A stretch of DNA of 16,127 bases from an uncultured Hungatella sp. GTDB taxonomy: Bacteria; Bacillota; Clostridia; Lachnospirales; Lachnospiraceae. Shown piece after piece: positions 1-6,069 of the stretch; the stretch's first letter is position 1, and each line of letters begins with the position of its first letter. The notes under the pieces are model-generated. The model was given only the letters and a program-made list of their open reading frames with translations, ran no database searches and was not told the DNA's origin. The stretch covers positions 1-16,127 of the forward strand of contig CAJTUV010000054.1 of the NCBI GenBank assembly GCA_910579515.1. The letters are read 5' to 3'. The translations under genes and the position numbers were made by a program.

Positions 1-326
1 GGTCTCGGGCTGGCGATAAAGACGCCCGCGAGAAAAGAGGATGAACGCAGGAATACCTTGCAGAGCTTGTGGGGCGTACGTTCCACACGATTATGAATAT
101 CGAGAACAAAGGGCAGTATCCGAGTTTTGGTGTTTTCGTCAAACTCGTCAGCATGTTTGATATTTCCGTGGATCAGTTCATACACAGTGACAGCGGGAAT
201 AAAGAAAGCCTTTGCCGCAAGCATATTGATGTGCTGCTTAACACCATGAATGAGAAGGAGCTTGTTGTCATGGAGGCAACAGCCGAAGGCTTGAAAAAAG
301 CCAGAGAAACGGAGGTTTCCGAGTAG
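1..326 (+). pseudogene. XRE-family HTH regulator, 5'-cut and broken
   Basis: The C-terminal part of a Cro/CI-type DNA-binding protein common in Firmicutes conjugative elements; such proteins usually control element genes. The window cuts its start. Residues that would form the HTH are readable but in pieces. Frame 1 begins GLGLAIK, and from about position 20 the match continues in frame 3 as DAREKRG, so a base appears lost in the A run. A TGA at 42-44 then stands where relatives usually have Trp before TQEYLAELVGRT, a TGG to TGA change. From GTG at 69 the frame is open (IENKGQYPSFGVFVKL, then SVDQFI and a helical tail ending ARETEVSE). That internal GTG has no convincing ribosome site and would start inside the HTH, so DNA binding is probably lost. 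The two lesions are read directly; the expected residues come from memory of the family. A sequencing error is the alternative explanation. Confidence 0.7.
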
Positions 327-340
327 GGGCCTCCGTTTTT
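307..340 (+). terminator. Intrinsic terminator of the XRE gene
   Basis: AAACGGAGG (307-315) pairs perfectly with CCTCCGTTT (330-338) and a T run follows. The hairpin overlaps the TAG stop at 324-326. Confidence 0.8.
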
Positions 341-378
341 GAGGCGTTTATCGCAGGTTCCGCTAAATGGCAAGCAGG

Positions 379-541
379 GCAACTGTAGCCACAGTTGCTA
401 TTTTTGACGTTCCAGCCTTCCGGTCAGAACGCAAAAATCTGCTTGTTGGGGAGGTCTCCGCTGCCGCTCCGGTCGGTGCTGGACGTGCGCCACCGGCGCA
501 CAGCACCCCCAAACCCGGCTTCGGGCCAACTTGGCCCGAAA
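379..541. other. Hairpin-rich gap, candidate oriT
   Basis: About 250 bases without a convincing gene lie between the XRE remnant and the relaxase stop. They hold three perfect inverted repeats: GCAACTGT/ACAGTTGC (379-386/391-398), GTGCGCC/GGCGCAC (485-491/495-501) inside a longer GTGCT/AGCAC stem (476-480/502-506), and copy A of the element's palindrome (519-541). Dense hairpins next to a relaxase gene are typical of transfer origins, but I cannot identify a nic site, so the role is an inference. A minus-strand frame is open across most of this stretch but lacks a start codon. Confidence 0.35.
519..541. repeat. Element palindrome, copy A
   Basis: Perfect palindrome: arms TTCGGGCCAA (520-529) and TTGGCCCGAA (531-540) around one base. 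This copy lies downstream of the relaxase in the possible oriT and has no ribosome site after it. Confidence 0.8.
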
Positions 542-576
542 TGTCAGCGTCGCTTTGCTCCTTATTTTCACACCTC

Positions 577-1980
577 CTAACGCTCCTGTTCCTTCTTCCT
601 GCCCGGCTCCACATAGCCCAGCAGATAATCAATGTTTGCCTTTGCCGCCGTGACTTCCCGCATTTCTTCCTTCACTTTTCGGTACTCGGCATAGAGCTTC
701 TTTTTCTTCTCCACAAGCTCCCGGCTTTCCTCTTTGAGCTCGTCCATTTTAGGGGGCTTTGCCCCGTCCAGTATCCGTTTGAAGTCGGCGCAGGCCGCCC
801 GGTAAAGCTCAATGTCGGCCTCATGCTCCGCAAGGAATCTGCGGCTGTATTTCCGGGCCTTGTATTCCTGGAACACTGGCCGGGTCCTGGCATACTGCAC
901 CGTGGCAGCCTTCAATTCCCTGTTGGTCTGGAGTGCGGCCTCGGTACTCTTAATCTGGCCGGACAGCGTGTGGAAATGCTCCGTGGTTTCTGCCGCTTTC
1001 TTTTCCAGCTGTTCATACTCCATCAAATTATTTTCCTGCAAAAAGGCCAGGGCGGCGGCCATCTGCTTCAGTTTGAAAACCTTGGCCCACCGCTCATACC
1101 CCGGCCCCTTCCCTTGGAGCTTAGATTGAATGTCGATAATCAGGTTGACCCTATGGCTGTGCTGGCCCGTGCCTGTTCGGGAGCCAGACAGCGCCGCCTC
1201 TATATCCTTCTGGCCGTAGCCCTTCCCCAGCGTGGAGGAACGCAGACGGGTAAACCGTTCCTGGCCGGGAGCCCGGAAGCTGATTGCGCCCCGCTGCTGT
1301 TTTACCTCATAGCCGGACTGCTCCATGAGGGAGAGAAAGGCAGTAAGGTCGGAGGGCTGTTTTTCAAGGGCCGCGTCAATGGCGGCGCACAGCTTCTGCT
1401 GGAAGGTAAGCGGCCTTTCCCGACCCTTGGCCCATTCCCCATAGTTCTTATATTTCCCCTGGCTTTTCATCTTCGGCTGCTTCACCACAGAGAGGCCGTT
1501 TTCCAGACAGAGGGTGTCGGACAGCCGCCCGAGGGCACGGCCGGAGCCGAGGAAGTCCCGGTATTTATGGGTGCAGTCAAGGGTGGTGGAATTGTAATAA
1601 ATGTGGTTATGGATATGAGCCTTGTCCGTGTGGGTGGTGACGATGAACTGGTGCCTTCCCTTCGTCCACCGCATAGCCAGCTCATAGCCGATACGGTTGG
1701 CCTCCTCCGGCGCGATCTCCCCGGGGAGGAAGGACTGGCGTATCTGGTAGCACAGCACATCCTTGTCTGTTCCCTGCTCCCGGCCTATGGCGGCTTTGTA
1801 CCTGCTTTTCCACAAGAGAAATTCAGCGTCTACCGTGGCAGGGTCACATTCATAGGCAGAGATATATTTTCCTTCCTCTGTCTTGACCGGGTTCTTTCCG
1901 TAGTCGGTACAGTCCTTTATGGACTGCGCTATGGATAGTCCCTGCGTGGTCTTGCGTTTCATCAGTCGTGTGGTCGCTAT
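577..1980 (-). CDS. MobP-like relaxase / mobilization nuclease
   Basis: Relaxase that would nick the element's oriT and lead the strand during conjugation or mobilization. The N-terminal half has the family layout: a TTRLM start region, a Tyr in CTDYGKNPVKT (near residue 27) that may be the nicking tyrosine, and the metal-binding histidine cluster HTDKAHIHNH near residues 117-126 followed by IYYNST. The C-terminal half is charged and probably coiled-coil. About 467 residues, the expected full size. The start is odd: a good ribosome site (GGAAGGAGGG) lies 7 nt before an ATA at 1978-1980, where relatives have ATG followed by ATTRLM. Alternatives are TTG at 2010, inside the palindrome, or ATG at 1962. 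It normally follows mobC directly, but here a foreign gene separates them. Function is confident from the motifs; whether it is translated normally is uncertain. Confidence 0.85.
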   Translation of the reverse strand: MATTRLMKRKTTQGLSIAQSIKDCTDYGKNPVKTEEGKYISAYECDPATVDAEFLLWKSRYKAAIGREQGTDKDVLCYQIRQSFLPGEIAPEEANRIGYELAMRWTKGRHQFIVTTHTDKAHIHNHIYYNSTTLDCTHKYRDFLGSGRALGRLSDTLCLENGLSVVKQPKMKSQGKYKNYGEWAKGRERPLTFQQKLCAAIDAALEKQPSDLTAFLSLMEQSGYEVKQQRGAISFRAPGQERFTRLRSSTLGKGYGQKDIEAALSGSRTGTGQHSHRVNLIIDIQSKLQGKGPGYERWAKVFKLKQMAAALAFLQENNLMEYEQLEKKAAETTEHFHTLSGQIKSTEAALQTNRELKAATVQYARTRPVFQEYKARKYSRRFLAEHEADIELYRAACADFKRILDGAKPPKMDELKEESRELVEKKKKLYAEYRKVKEEMREVTAAKANIDYLLGYVEPGRKKEQER

Positions 1981-1999
1981 GGTCCATCCCTCCTTCCGG

Positions 2000-2022
2000 C
2001 TTCGGGCCAAGTTGGCCTGAGA
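2000..2022. repeat. Element palindrome, copy B
   Basis: Imperfect palindrome with arms CTTCGGGCCA and TGGCCTGAG, immediately upstream (minus strand) of the relaxase ribosome site. One of four related copies in the element. Confidence 0.75.
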
Positions 2023-2027
2023 TAATA

Positions 2028-2056
2028 TTGCATAGTTGGAATGTACAAGTTATAAT
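2028..2056 (+). promoter_or_regulatory. Promoter of the 387-aa cargo gene
   Basis: TTGCAT (2028-2033), 17-nt spacer, then a perfect TATAAT (2051-2056). It lies about 28 nt upstream of the start codon at 2084, which supports independent expression of the inserted gene. Confidence 0.6.
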
Positions 2057-2083
2057 AAAATAAATACATTATGGAGGTATGAG

Positions 2084-3247
2084 ATGTTGAAATTGCTTAA
2101 TTCTATGGATTTTACTGTTGCTGTAGCATCCAATTCTATGACTATCGAGCAAGATATGACATTTATCAAAGCTGCTTTGCTTTACTCCGATACTATTACG
2201 TTGGTAAGTCCAGTTGCATCTACATATATCGAACTTACTGATAATGCTAATAAGAAAAATGAAAAAGCATTATATAATTTAATGCAGAAAGTCATACCAT
2301 TTTGCCAAAAAGCAGATCCTATATTTTGTGAGAATATTAATCAAACACTTGACCAATTTAGTTCTATATTATACAGTAAGCAATATCGTTCAATTCCACT
2401 ACCGTTAAAGTATAACATTAAAAAGGCGCTCCTTGAATTTAGTACCGGAATAGAATCTGTGTTGATACAAAATCTTGGTGAAGAAAATTGTAATTCTTTG
2501 AAAAAATTAGTTGAGTCTAAAAAAGTAAGATTATATGATTTTAAGAGTTCATTTGCTAATGATGATGATTATGTTTATGAATTTTACAACATATTAAAAA
2601 AATCCGTTAGTAACTCATCGACCTTTCCATTGTTTGATGATCTGTCCAATAACTTGATAAAATCAGCAATAGAGGAGAAAATTATTACCCTTAATAAAAG
2701 TAGTGAGTTTGAGGCGAAACATGCAAAATTAGCAGGTAATTTACTTATTGCTTTACCTTCCTTTGAATTTGCAACAACAGATGAAATATTAGATATTCGC
2801 AAGGAACTAGAAAAGCCTCTAGTACGTTTTAGAAGCAAATTACTCGCTTATGATGCTGAAATACAGTCTATGCCTTGGGATGAAGAATTTCAATTTGAAT
2901 GTATAAAACTTTATCAACAAGAAGTGGCACCAGCAGTTTTAGAAATTGATGAATTAACAAAAGAATCATCTTTTATAAAAAATCTAGGATATAGTTTTTT
3001 GACGGATAAATCTGCACTTGAAAAAACCGGGAAAATATTTATTACTGTAGCAATGGCGGGAATTATATCAGCATTTACTGATGTACTGTCACGTGGACAA
3101 ACTTTGGCTGCAGCAGGTGGGGCATATACAATTTCTAAGGTGGCGACAGCATATAAAGAGTATGAAAAAAATCAGCATGATATTATGAAAAAGGATATGT
3201 ATTTTTATTATCGAGCTGGGAAGCTTCTTGAAAAACGTACAAAATAA
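2084..3247 (+). CDS. Unknown 387-aa protein, AT-rich cargo gene
   Basis: I do not recognise a named family. The start at ATG 2084 is chosen because GGAGG (2073-2077) sits 6 nt before it; a longer frame from TTG 2036 would overlap the promoter. The N-terminus (DFTVAVASN, then a helix with TFIKAALLYSDTITLVSP) reads as alternating strand and helix and looks like a soluble domain. The middle is helical and Lys/Glu rich. Near residues 315-360 a hydrophobic stretch (IFITVAMAGIISAFTDVL, then LAAAGGAYTI) could be a membrane-associated or pore-like helix. The tail is basic. The gene is strikingly AT-rich inside a GC-rich mobilization module, sits opposite to its neighbours between mobC and the relaxase, and has its own promoter and terminator. 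That pattern is typical of acquired cargo. A defence role is possible but only a guess. Confidence 0.8.
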   Translation: MLKLLNSMDFTVAVASNSMTIEQDMTFIKAALLYSDTITLVSPVASTYIELTDNANKKNEKALYNLMQKVIPFCQKADPIFCENINQTLDQFSSILYSKQYRSIPLPLKYNIKKALLEFSTGIESVLIQNLGEENCNSLKKLVESKKVRLYDFKSSFANDDDYVYEFYNILKKSVSNSSTFPLFDDLSNNLIKSAIEEKIITLNKSSEFEAKHAKLAGNLLIALPSFEFATTDEILDIRKELEKPLVRFRSKLLAYDAEIQSMPWDEEFQFECIKLYQQEVAPAVLEIDELTKESSFIKNLGYSFLTDKSALEKTGKIFITVAMAGIISAFTDVLSRGQTLAAAGGAYTISKVATAYKEYEKNQHDIMKKDMYFYYRAGKLLEKRTK

Positions 3248-3269
3248 AAAGTGATAAGCGTTAATAAGG

Positions 3270-3300
3270 AGAGGTATAGTCTACAAAGGACCATACCTCT
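3270..3300 (+). terminator. Terminator of the cargo gene
   Basis: AGAGGTAT (3270-3277) pairs perfectly with ATACCTCT (3293-3300), extended by GTC/GAC after one mismatch, and is followed by the T-rich TCAATTTATTTC. It also separates the gene from mobC, which ends at 3306 on the other strand. Confidence 0.6.
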
Positions 3301-3305
3301 TCAAT

Positions 3306-3650
3306 TTATTTCCCCACCAGCGCCGCCAGCTCCTTCAATATCCCGGACAGCTGCCCCCACAGCTTTTCATAGTCTTCTTTCAGCCCGTCTATCTCCTCAG
3401 GGTACAGCCCGTAGGTGTGGGCGTGGACGGCTATCTGGTTTAAGTTGTTGGAGCACCGCCGCTGCAAAGAGACCAGATCCCGGACGGGCGCAAGGTCCAC
3501 ATGGAGGATATAGCCGTTTATGGCCATCTTCCGCATATAGGCTCCGGCGTTGGAGATGTCGGCCTCGGCCATACGCCCGTGTATCTGGGCCAGCTCGTCC
3601 GCCGTCACCATCACGTTCAGGTGCCTGTCCCGTTTCCTCCCTGCCGTCAG
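3306..3650 (-). CDS. mobC: MobC-like relaxosome accessory protein
   Basis: Small DNA-binding accessory protein that helps the relaxase at oriT. The ribbon-helix-helix-like N-terminus reads RKRDRHLNVMVTADELAQI. It is followed by GAYMRKMAINGYILHVDL and SLQRRCSNNLNQIAVHAHTYG, the usual MobC core. The ribosome site GGGAGGAA points to a CTG at 3648-3650 as the start. The next in-frame GTG (3614) or ATG (3611) would cut the N-terminal strand and has no ribosome site. CTG start codons are rare; related proteins as I remember them begin with Met at this position. The start overlaps the stop of the upstream 61-aa gene, so the two are translationally coupled. About 114 aa, full length. The family is confident, the exact start is not. 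Confidence 0.8.
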   Translation of the reverse strand: MTAGRKRDRHLNVMVTADELAQIHGRMAEADISNAGAYMRKMAINGYILHVDLAPVRDLVSLQRRCSNNLNQIAVHAHTYGLYPEEIDGLKEDYEKLWGQLSGILKELAALVGK

Positions 3651-3832
3651 CGTTCCTCCCGTTCCCGGCTCCGTTTCAGGGCAGGCGGCTCCTTCACTCT
3701 GTCAAGCTCTTTTTCCTCCGGCCTCTGGGGGAGGGGCGAAGGCGGAAGGTTGTTCAGTATGCCGTCCAGCATGTTCCCATTCTGTTCTTCGGTAAGCTCC
3801 GCAGTCAATAAGGGATTGTCTCTCCTGTTCAT
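3647..3832 (-). CDS. Conserved 61-aa element protein upstream of mobC
   Basis: Short hydrophilic protein beginning MNRRDNPLLTAELTEEQNGN and continuing with DGILNNLPPSP, then a Lys/Arg/Glu-rich tail. The EQN...DGILNN pattern resembles short proteins that often precede mobC in Tn1549-like elements (possibly DUF4316-like); the function is unknown. The start is set by GAGGAGG 5-6 nt before ATG 3832. The stop TGA at 3647-3649 overlaps the proposed CTG start of mobC. A possible 8-codon leader frame ends across this ATG (see findings). The frame stays open further upstream, but that extension runs through two hairpins and is probably not translated as one protein. Confidence 0.6.
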   Translation of the reverse strand: MNRRDNPLLTAELTEEQNGNMLDGILNNLPPSPLPQRPEEKELDRVKEPPALKRSREREER

Positions 3833-3874
3833 AGGTCCTCCTCGTTTGTCTCTATGGCAGTTCCCTCCTTCCGG

Positions 3875-3897
3875 CCTCGGGTCAGGTTGGCCCGAAG
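3875..3897. repeat. Element palindrome, copy C
   Basis: Arms CCTCGGGTCA and TTGGCCCGAAG. On the minus strand it is followed at once by CCGGAAGGAGGG, the same ribosome-site flank as copy B. Confidence 0.75.
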
Positions 3898-3926
3898 CTC
3901 CGGTTGTTACGAAATACCCCCATAAA

Positions 3927-3960
3927 CCGGGCCGGAAGGTATTAGGATACCTTTGCCCGG
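3927..3960. repeat. Strong bipartite hairpin
   Basis: CCGGGC/GCCCGG (3927-3932/3955-3960) encloses AAGGTAT/ATACCTT (3936-3942/3947-3953) around a 4-nt loop. No T run is seen on either side, so this is not a classical terminator. It may be an RNA or DNA structural site. Confidence 0.55.
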
Positions 3961-4124
3961 AAAACAGGGTCAGGACCCATTGGAATCCCGGGCTTTCGGC
4001 AGGTCCAAATCGTAACGCCCCTGCCCGGGGGTTGAGCGTTTCTTCCTCATGCGCTCCCGGCTCCTGCGGCGGCCCTTCCTCACAGACGGCCTTTTCCAGC
4101 ACCGGGGCCAGCGGGAGGACATTC

Positions 4125-4499
4125 TCACGGAAATAACGGCAGAAAGAGCCCGTCCAGCCTTTCCCCAGCATGTAGCATGGACAGTCCAATGGAAGGCAGG
4201 CCAGCTTTAAGGGCGGCGCTTCCTTTGTTTCCTCCCACGTCGGGATTGCTGTTTCCTATCCGTTTATATCTGTTTTCTCCGGGTCGGGGAATGACGGCCC
4301 CGCCCTGATAGTCATAGCCCGCCGCATGGATGGCGGCGAGAGTCTCTTCGGATACCTTCTGGAAAAGAAGAGGGTCTGTGTCGGCCGCGAAGGCCAGCAT
4401 GTCCCTCTCGTTAAATTCCTCCGGGAGCTTCCCGTAAAAGGCTGGGCGCGTGTCCCCGTTTCCGTCTGTTTTATAGCGGCGGGGTGCCCGTTCCGGCAT
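4125..4499 (-). CDS. Unknown element protein, about 124 aa
   Basis: It starts at ATG 4499 (MPERAPRRYKTDGNG), about 9 nt after a weak ribosome site (GAAAGGCGGG) that directly follows palindrome copy D. The first 80 residues look protein-like: PAFYGKLPEEFNERDMLAFA, then DPLLFQKVSEETLAAIHAAG and YDYQGGAVIPRPGENRYKR. The last 40 lie opposite a second protein-like frame and may be non-native, so the original gene may have ended or shifted near 4256. It lies next to mob genes, where conjugative elements often carry antirestriction or polyvalent-protein genes. This could be the tail of such a gene, but I do not recognise it. Upstream transfer genes are absent, consistent with an internal deletion. 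Confidence 0.45.
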   Translation of the reverse strand: MPERAPRRYKTDGNGDTRPAFYGKLPEEFNERDMLAFAADTDPLLFQKVSEETLAAIHAAGYDYQGGAVIPRPGENRYKRIGNSNPDVGGNKGSAALKAGLPSIGLSMLHAGERLDGLFLPLFP

Positions 4500-4517
4500 G
4501 GCATCCCGCCTTTCCTG

Positions 4518-4540
4518 CTTCGGGCCAGGTTGGCCCGGAG
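4518..4540. repeat. Element palindrome, copy D
   Basis: Arms CTTCGGGCCA and TTGGCCCGGAG. On the minus strand it lies just upstream of the ribosome site and ATG (4499) of the unknown gene. Confidence 0.75.
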
Positions 4541-4542
4541 CA

Positions 4543-4572
4543 ATAAAAAACCGCCAGCGTCAGCCAGCGGTT
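4543..4572 (-). terminator. Terminator of the toxin-antitoxin operon
   Basis: On the minus strand AACCGCTGGC pairs, with two wobbles, with GCTGGCGGTT around a 4-nt loop and is followed by a run of T. It lies 22 nt past the toxin stop. Confidence 0.8.
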
Positions 4573-4593
4573 CCATCGTTACTATATTTTGTT

Positions 4594-4932
4594 TTATCCT
4601 TCGTTGTCATTCTGCGGCAGATCAGGAAACAGAATCCGAAGATAATCCCGTCTGCCGTAGAGAACACGGTCAATGTACACATCCTGCCCATTCACACGGT
4701 AGAAAACCATGTAATTTCCACTGGTGAGAAATCGGTAGTCGCTTTCTATATCTGTCACAGCGGACAGCGGAGCGCCGATTTCTGAAAAATTTTCCAGTTC
4801 ATCAACAGTGTCCATGATTTTGTTTACGGTGTTTTCAGCGGCTTGCGGATTACATAATTCAAAGGTAATATACTCCCAGATTTCGTCCAGGTCGTTCTGG
4901 GCTTCCGGGGAGTAGTGGATGTTATTCTTCAT
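4594..4932 (-). CDS. RelE/ParE-family toxin
   Basis: A 112-aa type II toxin. It opens with the family signature YSPEAQNDLDEIWEYI, followed by a helical part (QAAENTVNKIMDTVDELENF) and the C-terminal strands YRFLTSGNYMVFYRVNGQ and VYIDRVLYGRRDYLRILF. Such toxins either cleave ribosome-bound mRNA (RelE) or poison DNA gyrase (ParE); the sequence alone does not decide which. The RVLYGRRDY tail is typical of both. Its ATG overlaps the last 11 nt of the antitoxin gene, the usual coupling in these operons, and a terminator follows 22 nt after its stop. It probably stabilises the mobile element. Confidence 0.9.
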   Translation of the reverse strand: MKNNIHYSPEAQNDLDEIWEYITFELCNPQAAENTVNKIMDTVDELENFSEIGAPLSAVTDIESDYRFLTSGNYMVFYRVNGQDVYIDRVLYGRRDYLRILFPDLPQNDNEG

Positions 4933-5182
4933 TTGCCTTTGCCCGGAAATGTGCTCTCACATCCGAGGACGAAAGCCATCCCTTTTCCTCTCCAGATTTT
5001 TTTCCTTTTGCAAGTTCGCCCATGAGTTTCAGGGTCGCCCGTGTTCTTTCATAGTCCTGCATGTCAATGATTGCATAGCGCCCGCGTCCGTTTTTGGTGA
5101 GAAAGACCGGTGCGCCCACAGATACGTCACGGAGCACATCACTGTAATTCCTCAAATCAGAGATTGGTTTGATATTCGGCAT
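4922..5182 (-). CDS. Phd/YefM-family antitoxin
   Basis: An 86-aa antitoxin starting MPNIKPISDLRNYSDVL, the classical YefM fold entry, with PVFLTKNGRGRYAIIDMQDY as the second family hallmark and a charged, probably disordered tail (KKSGEEKGW to RAKANEE) that would bind the toxin. The start at ATG 5182 is set by AAGGAG 9 nt upstream; the longer upstream frame would overlap the promoter. The N-terminal domain normally binds operator DNA, and an inverted repeat (5225-5232/5243-5250) overlaps the -35 box, so autoregulation with the toxin as co-repressor is likely. Confidence 0.9.
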   Translation of the reverse strand: MPNIKPISDLRNYSDVLRDVSVGAPVFLTKNGRGRYAIIDMQDYERTRATLKLMGELAKGKKSGEEKGWLSSSDVRAHFRAKANEE

Positions 5183-5207
5183 AATCACATTCTCCTTTCC
5201 TGCCCTT

Positions 5208-5236
5208 AGTATACCCTGATTTGATGTAAAATTCAA
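5208..5236 (-). promoter_or_regulatory. Promoter of the toxin-antitoxin operon
   Basis: On the minus strand, TTGAAT (5236-5231), 17-nt spacer, TATACT (5213-5208), about 26 nt upstream of the antitoxin ATG. A near-consensus sigma-A promoter. Confidence 0.75.
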
Positions 5237-5250
5237 CAGCATATTTTACA
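5225..5250. promoter_or_regulatory. Probable operator of the TA operon
   Basis: Inverted repeat TGTAAAAT (5225-5232) / ATTTTACA (5243-5250), 10-nt spacer, covering the -35 box. The position fits repression by YefM; the binding itself is inferred. Confidence 0.5.
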
Positions 5251-5341
5251 ACAGTATTTTAGTGAGCGCCCCATATAGATTTTGAGAGGCTCCCGGTCTT
5301 GGCCTGTCCTTCTTCTGGCAAAGTGAGTAAATGCAGTTATG

Positions 5342-5893
5342 CTATGAGACGGAAACAACCGTTTCCTCATATTTAAAAACCTTTAAATCCGGGGCTTTCC
5401 GGCTTGTCCACTCATAAATCCCTTTGATGTGTTCCCATGTTACATCGTGGCTGGGCATACCGCCTGCTCTCCCACCAAGGACTTCTTTGCCTTTTAACTT
5501 TTCCCAGGAAAACGAGGGATCGGGCTCTCTTCCAACCAGGAAATTGCCAGCCCTCTGGGTCAGCTGGGCAAAATTGACCGCATAGTCCTGAGAGCCGTTG
5601 GCGTAAGTATAAATGCTGGCCTCAGACCCCATAAATCCAATATCCGCATCGCCAGATACTAATGCAGTCATCACTTTATCTGCTCCGGCGCCATTTACTA
5701 AAGTTAGATCAAGTCCTTCATCTTTGAAGTAACCAAGTTCGATTGCTACATATTGAGGCGCATAGAAAATAGAATGGGCTACTTCATTTAGGGTAACAGG
5801 GGTTAATTTTGCTGTGCCCGAGTCTTTTTCACATCCACATAAGAGAGAGGAAAGACAGGCAATAGAAAGTAAAAAAGAAAGAATTTTTTTCAT
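5342..5893 (-). pseudogene. Truncated ABC-type substrate-binding lipoprotein (NMT1/SsuA-like)
   Basis: The 5' half of a periplasmic-type binding protein for an ABC importer (nitrate/sulfonate/thiamine-precursor type). It has a lipoprotein signal (MKKILSFLLSIACLSSLLCG, lipid Cys at 21) and the family core VTLNEVAHSIFYAPQYVAIE, LGYFKDEGLDL, then DADIGFMGSEASIY and GGRAGGMP (141-147). Relatives are about 320-340 aa; here only 183 are present. After residue 147 the sequence (SHDVTWEHIKGIYEW to KYEETVVSVS) no longer looks like the family. The break near 5452 is best read as the junction with the mobile element to the left, the remaining 3' half lying beyond the window. The start is sound (AGGAG before ATG 5893). 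It would be exported but probably not functional. Confidence 0.75.
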
Positions 5894-6003
5894 AAAGTTC
5901 TCCTGCTATGGGTTTGGATATGGTTTATAGTATTGAAGGCCAGAACGGAAGGTGCTTGTTTGATGAGAAATTTTATGTATTCTTAAGGGTTCCGGGTATA
6001 GAC

Positions 6004-6030
6004 TTTACAAAGTTAATGTGTTACTATAAA
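6004..6030 (+). promoter_or_regulatory. Possible promoter of the YerC-like gene
   Basis: TTTACA (6004-6009) and TATAAA (6025-6030) with a short 15-nt spacer, 40 nt before the start codon. Confidence 0.35.
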
Positions 6031-6069
6031 AGCAATCATGAATATTTTGGAATAAAAGGGGATTGTAAC

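Larger units (their letters stand above)
3833..4255 (-). pseudogene. Open frame with no clear start, structured DNA
   Basis: A minus-strand frame is open from just after a TAG (4256-4258) down to the 61-aa gene. Its early part looks protein-like (EAPPLKLACLPLDCPCY, then WTGSFCRYFRENVLPLAPVLEKAV), but it has no ATG with a ribosome site; the first usable codon is TTG at 4189. The later part crosses a long hairpin (3927-3960) and palindrome copy C (3875-3897), which suggests non-coding DNA. It may be the remnant of a gene overlapping the upstream one. I cannot name it. Confidence 0.35.

Noticed and set aside
367..1938. Long plus-strand frame of about 520 codons
   Set aside because: It is antisense to the relaxase, whose motifs are clear; high GC with few stop codons on the opposite strand explains it. 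No ribosome site or domain.
4922..5242. Antitoxin start further upstream, 20 residues longer
   Set aside because: It would place the start in the promoter and operator; ATG 5182 has the ribosome site and matches the family start.
5894..6069. Possible riboswitch (thiamine-type) before the substrate-binding gene
   Set aside because: I searched by eye for the conserved core motifs and did not find them; the ribosome site lies directly before the ATG with no terminator-like structure.
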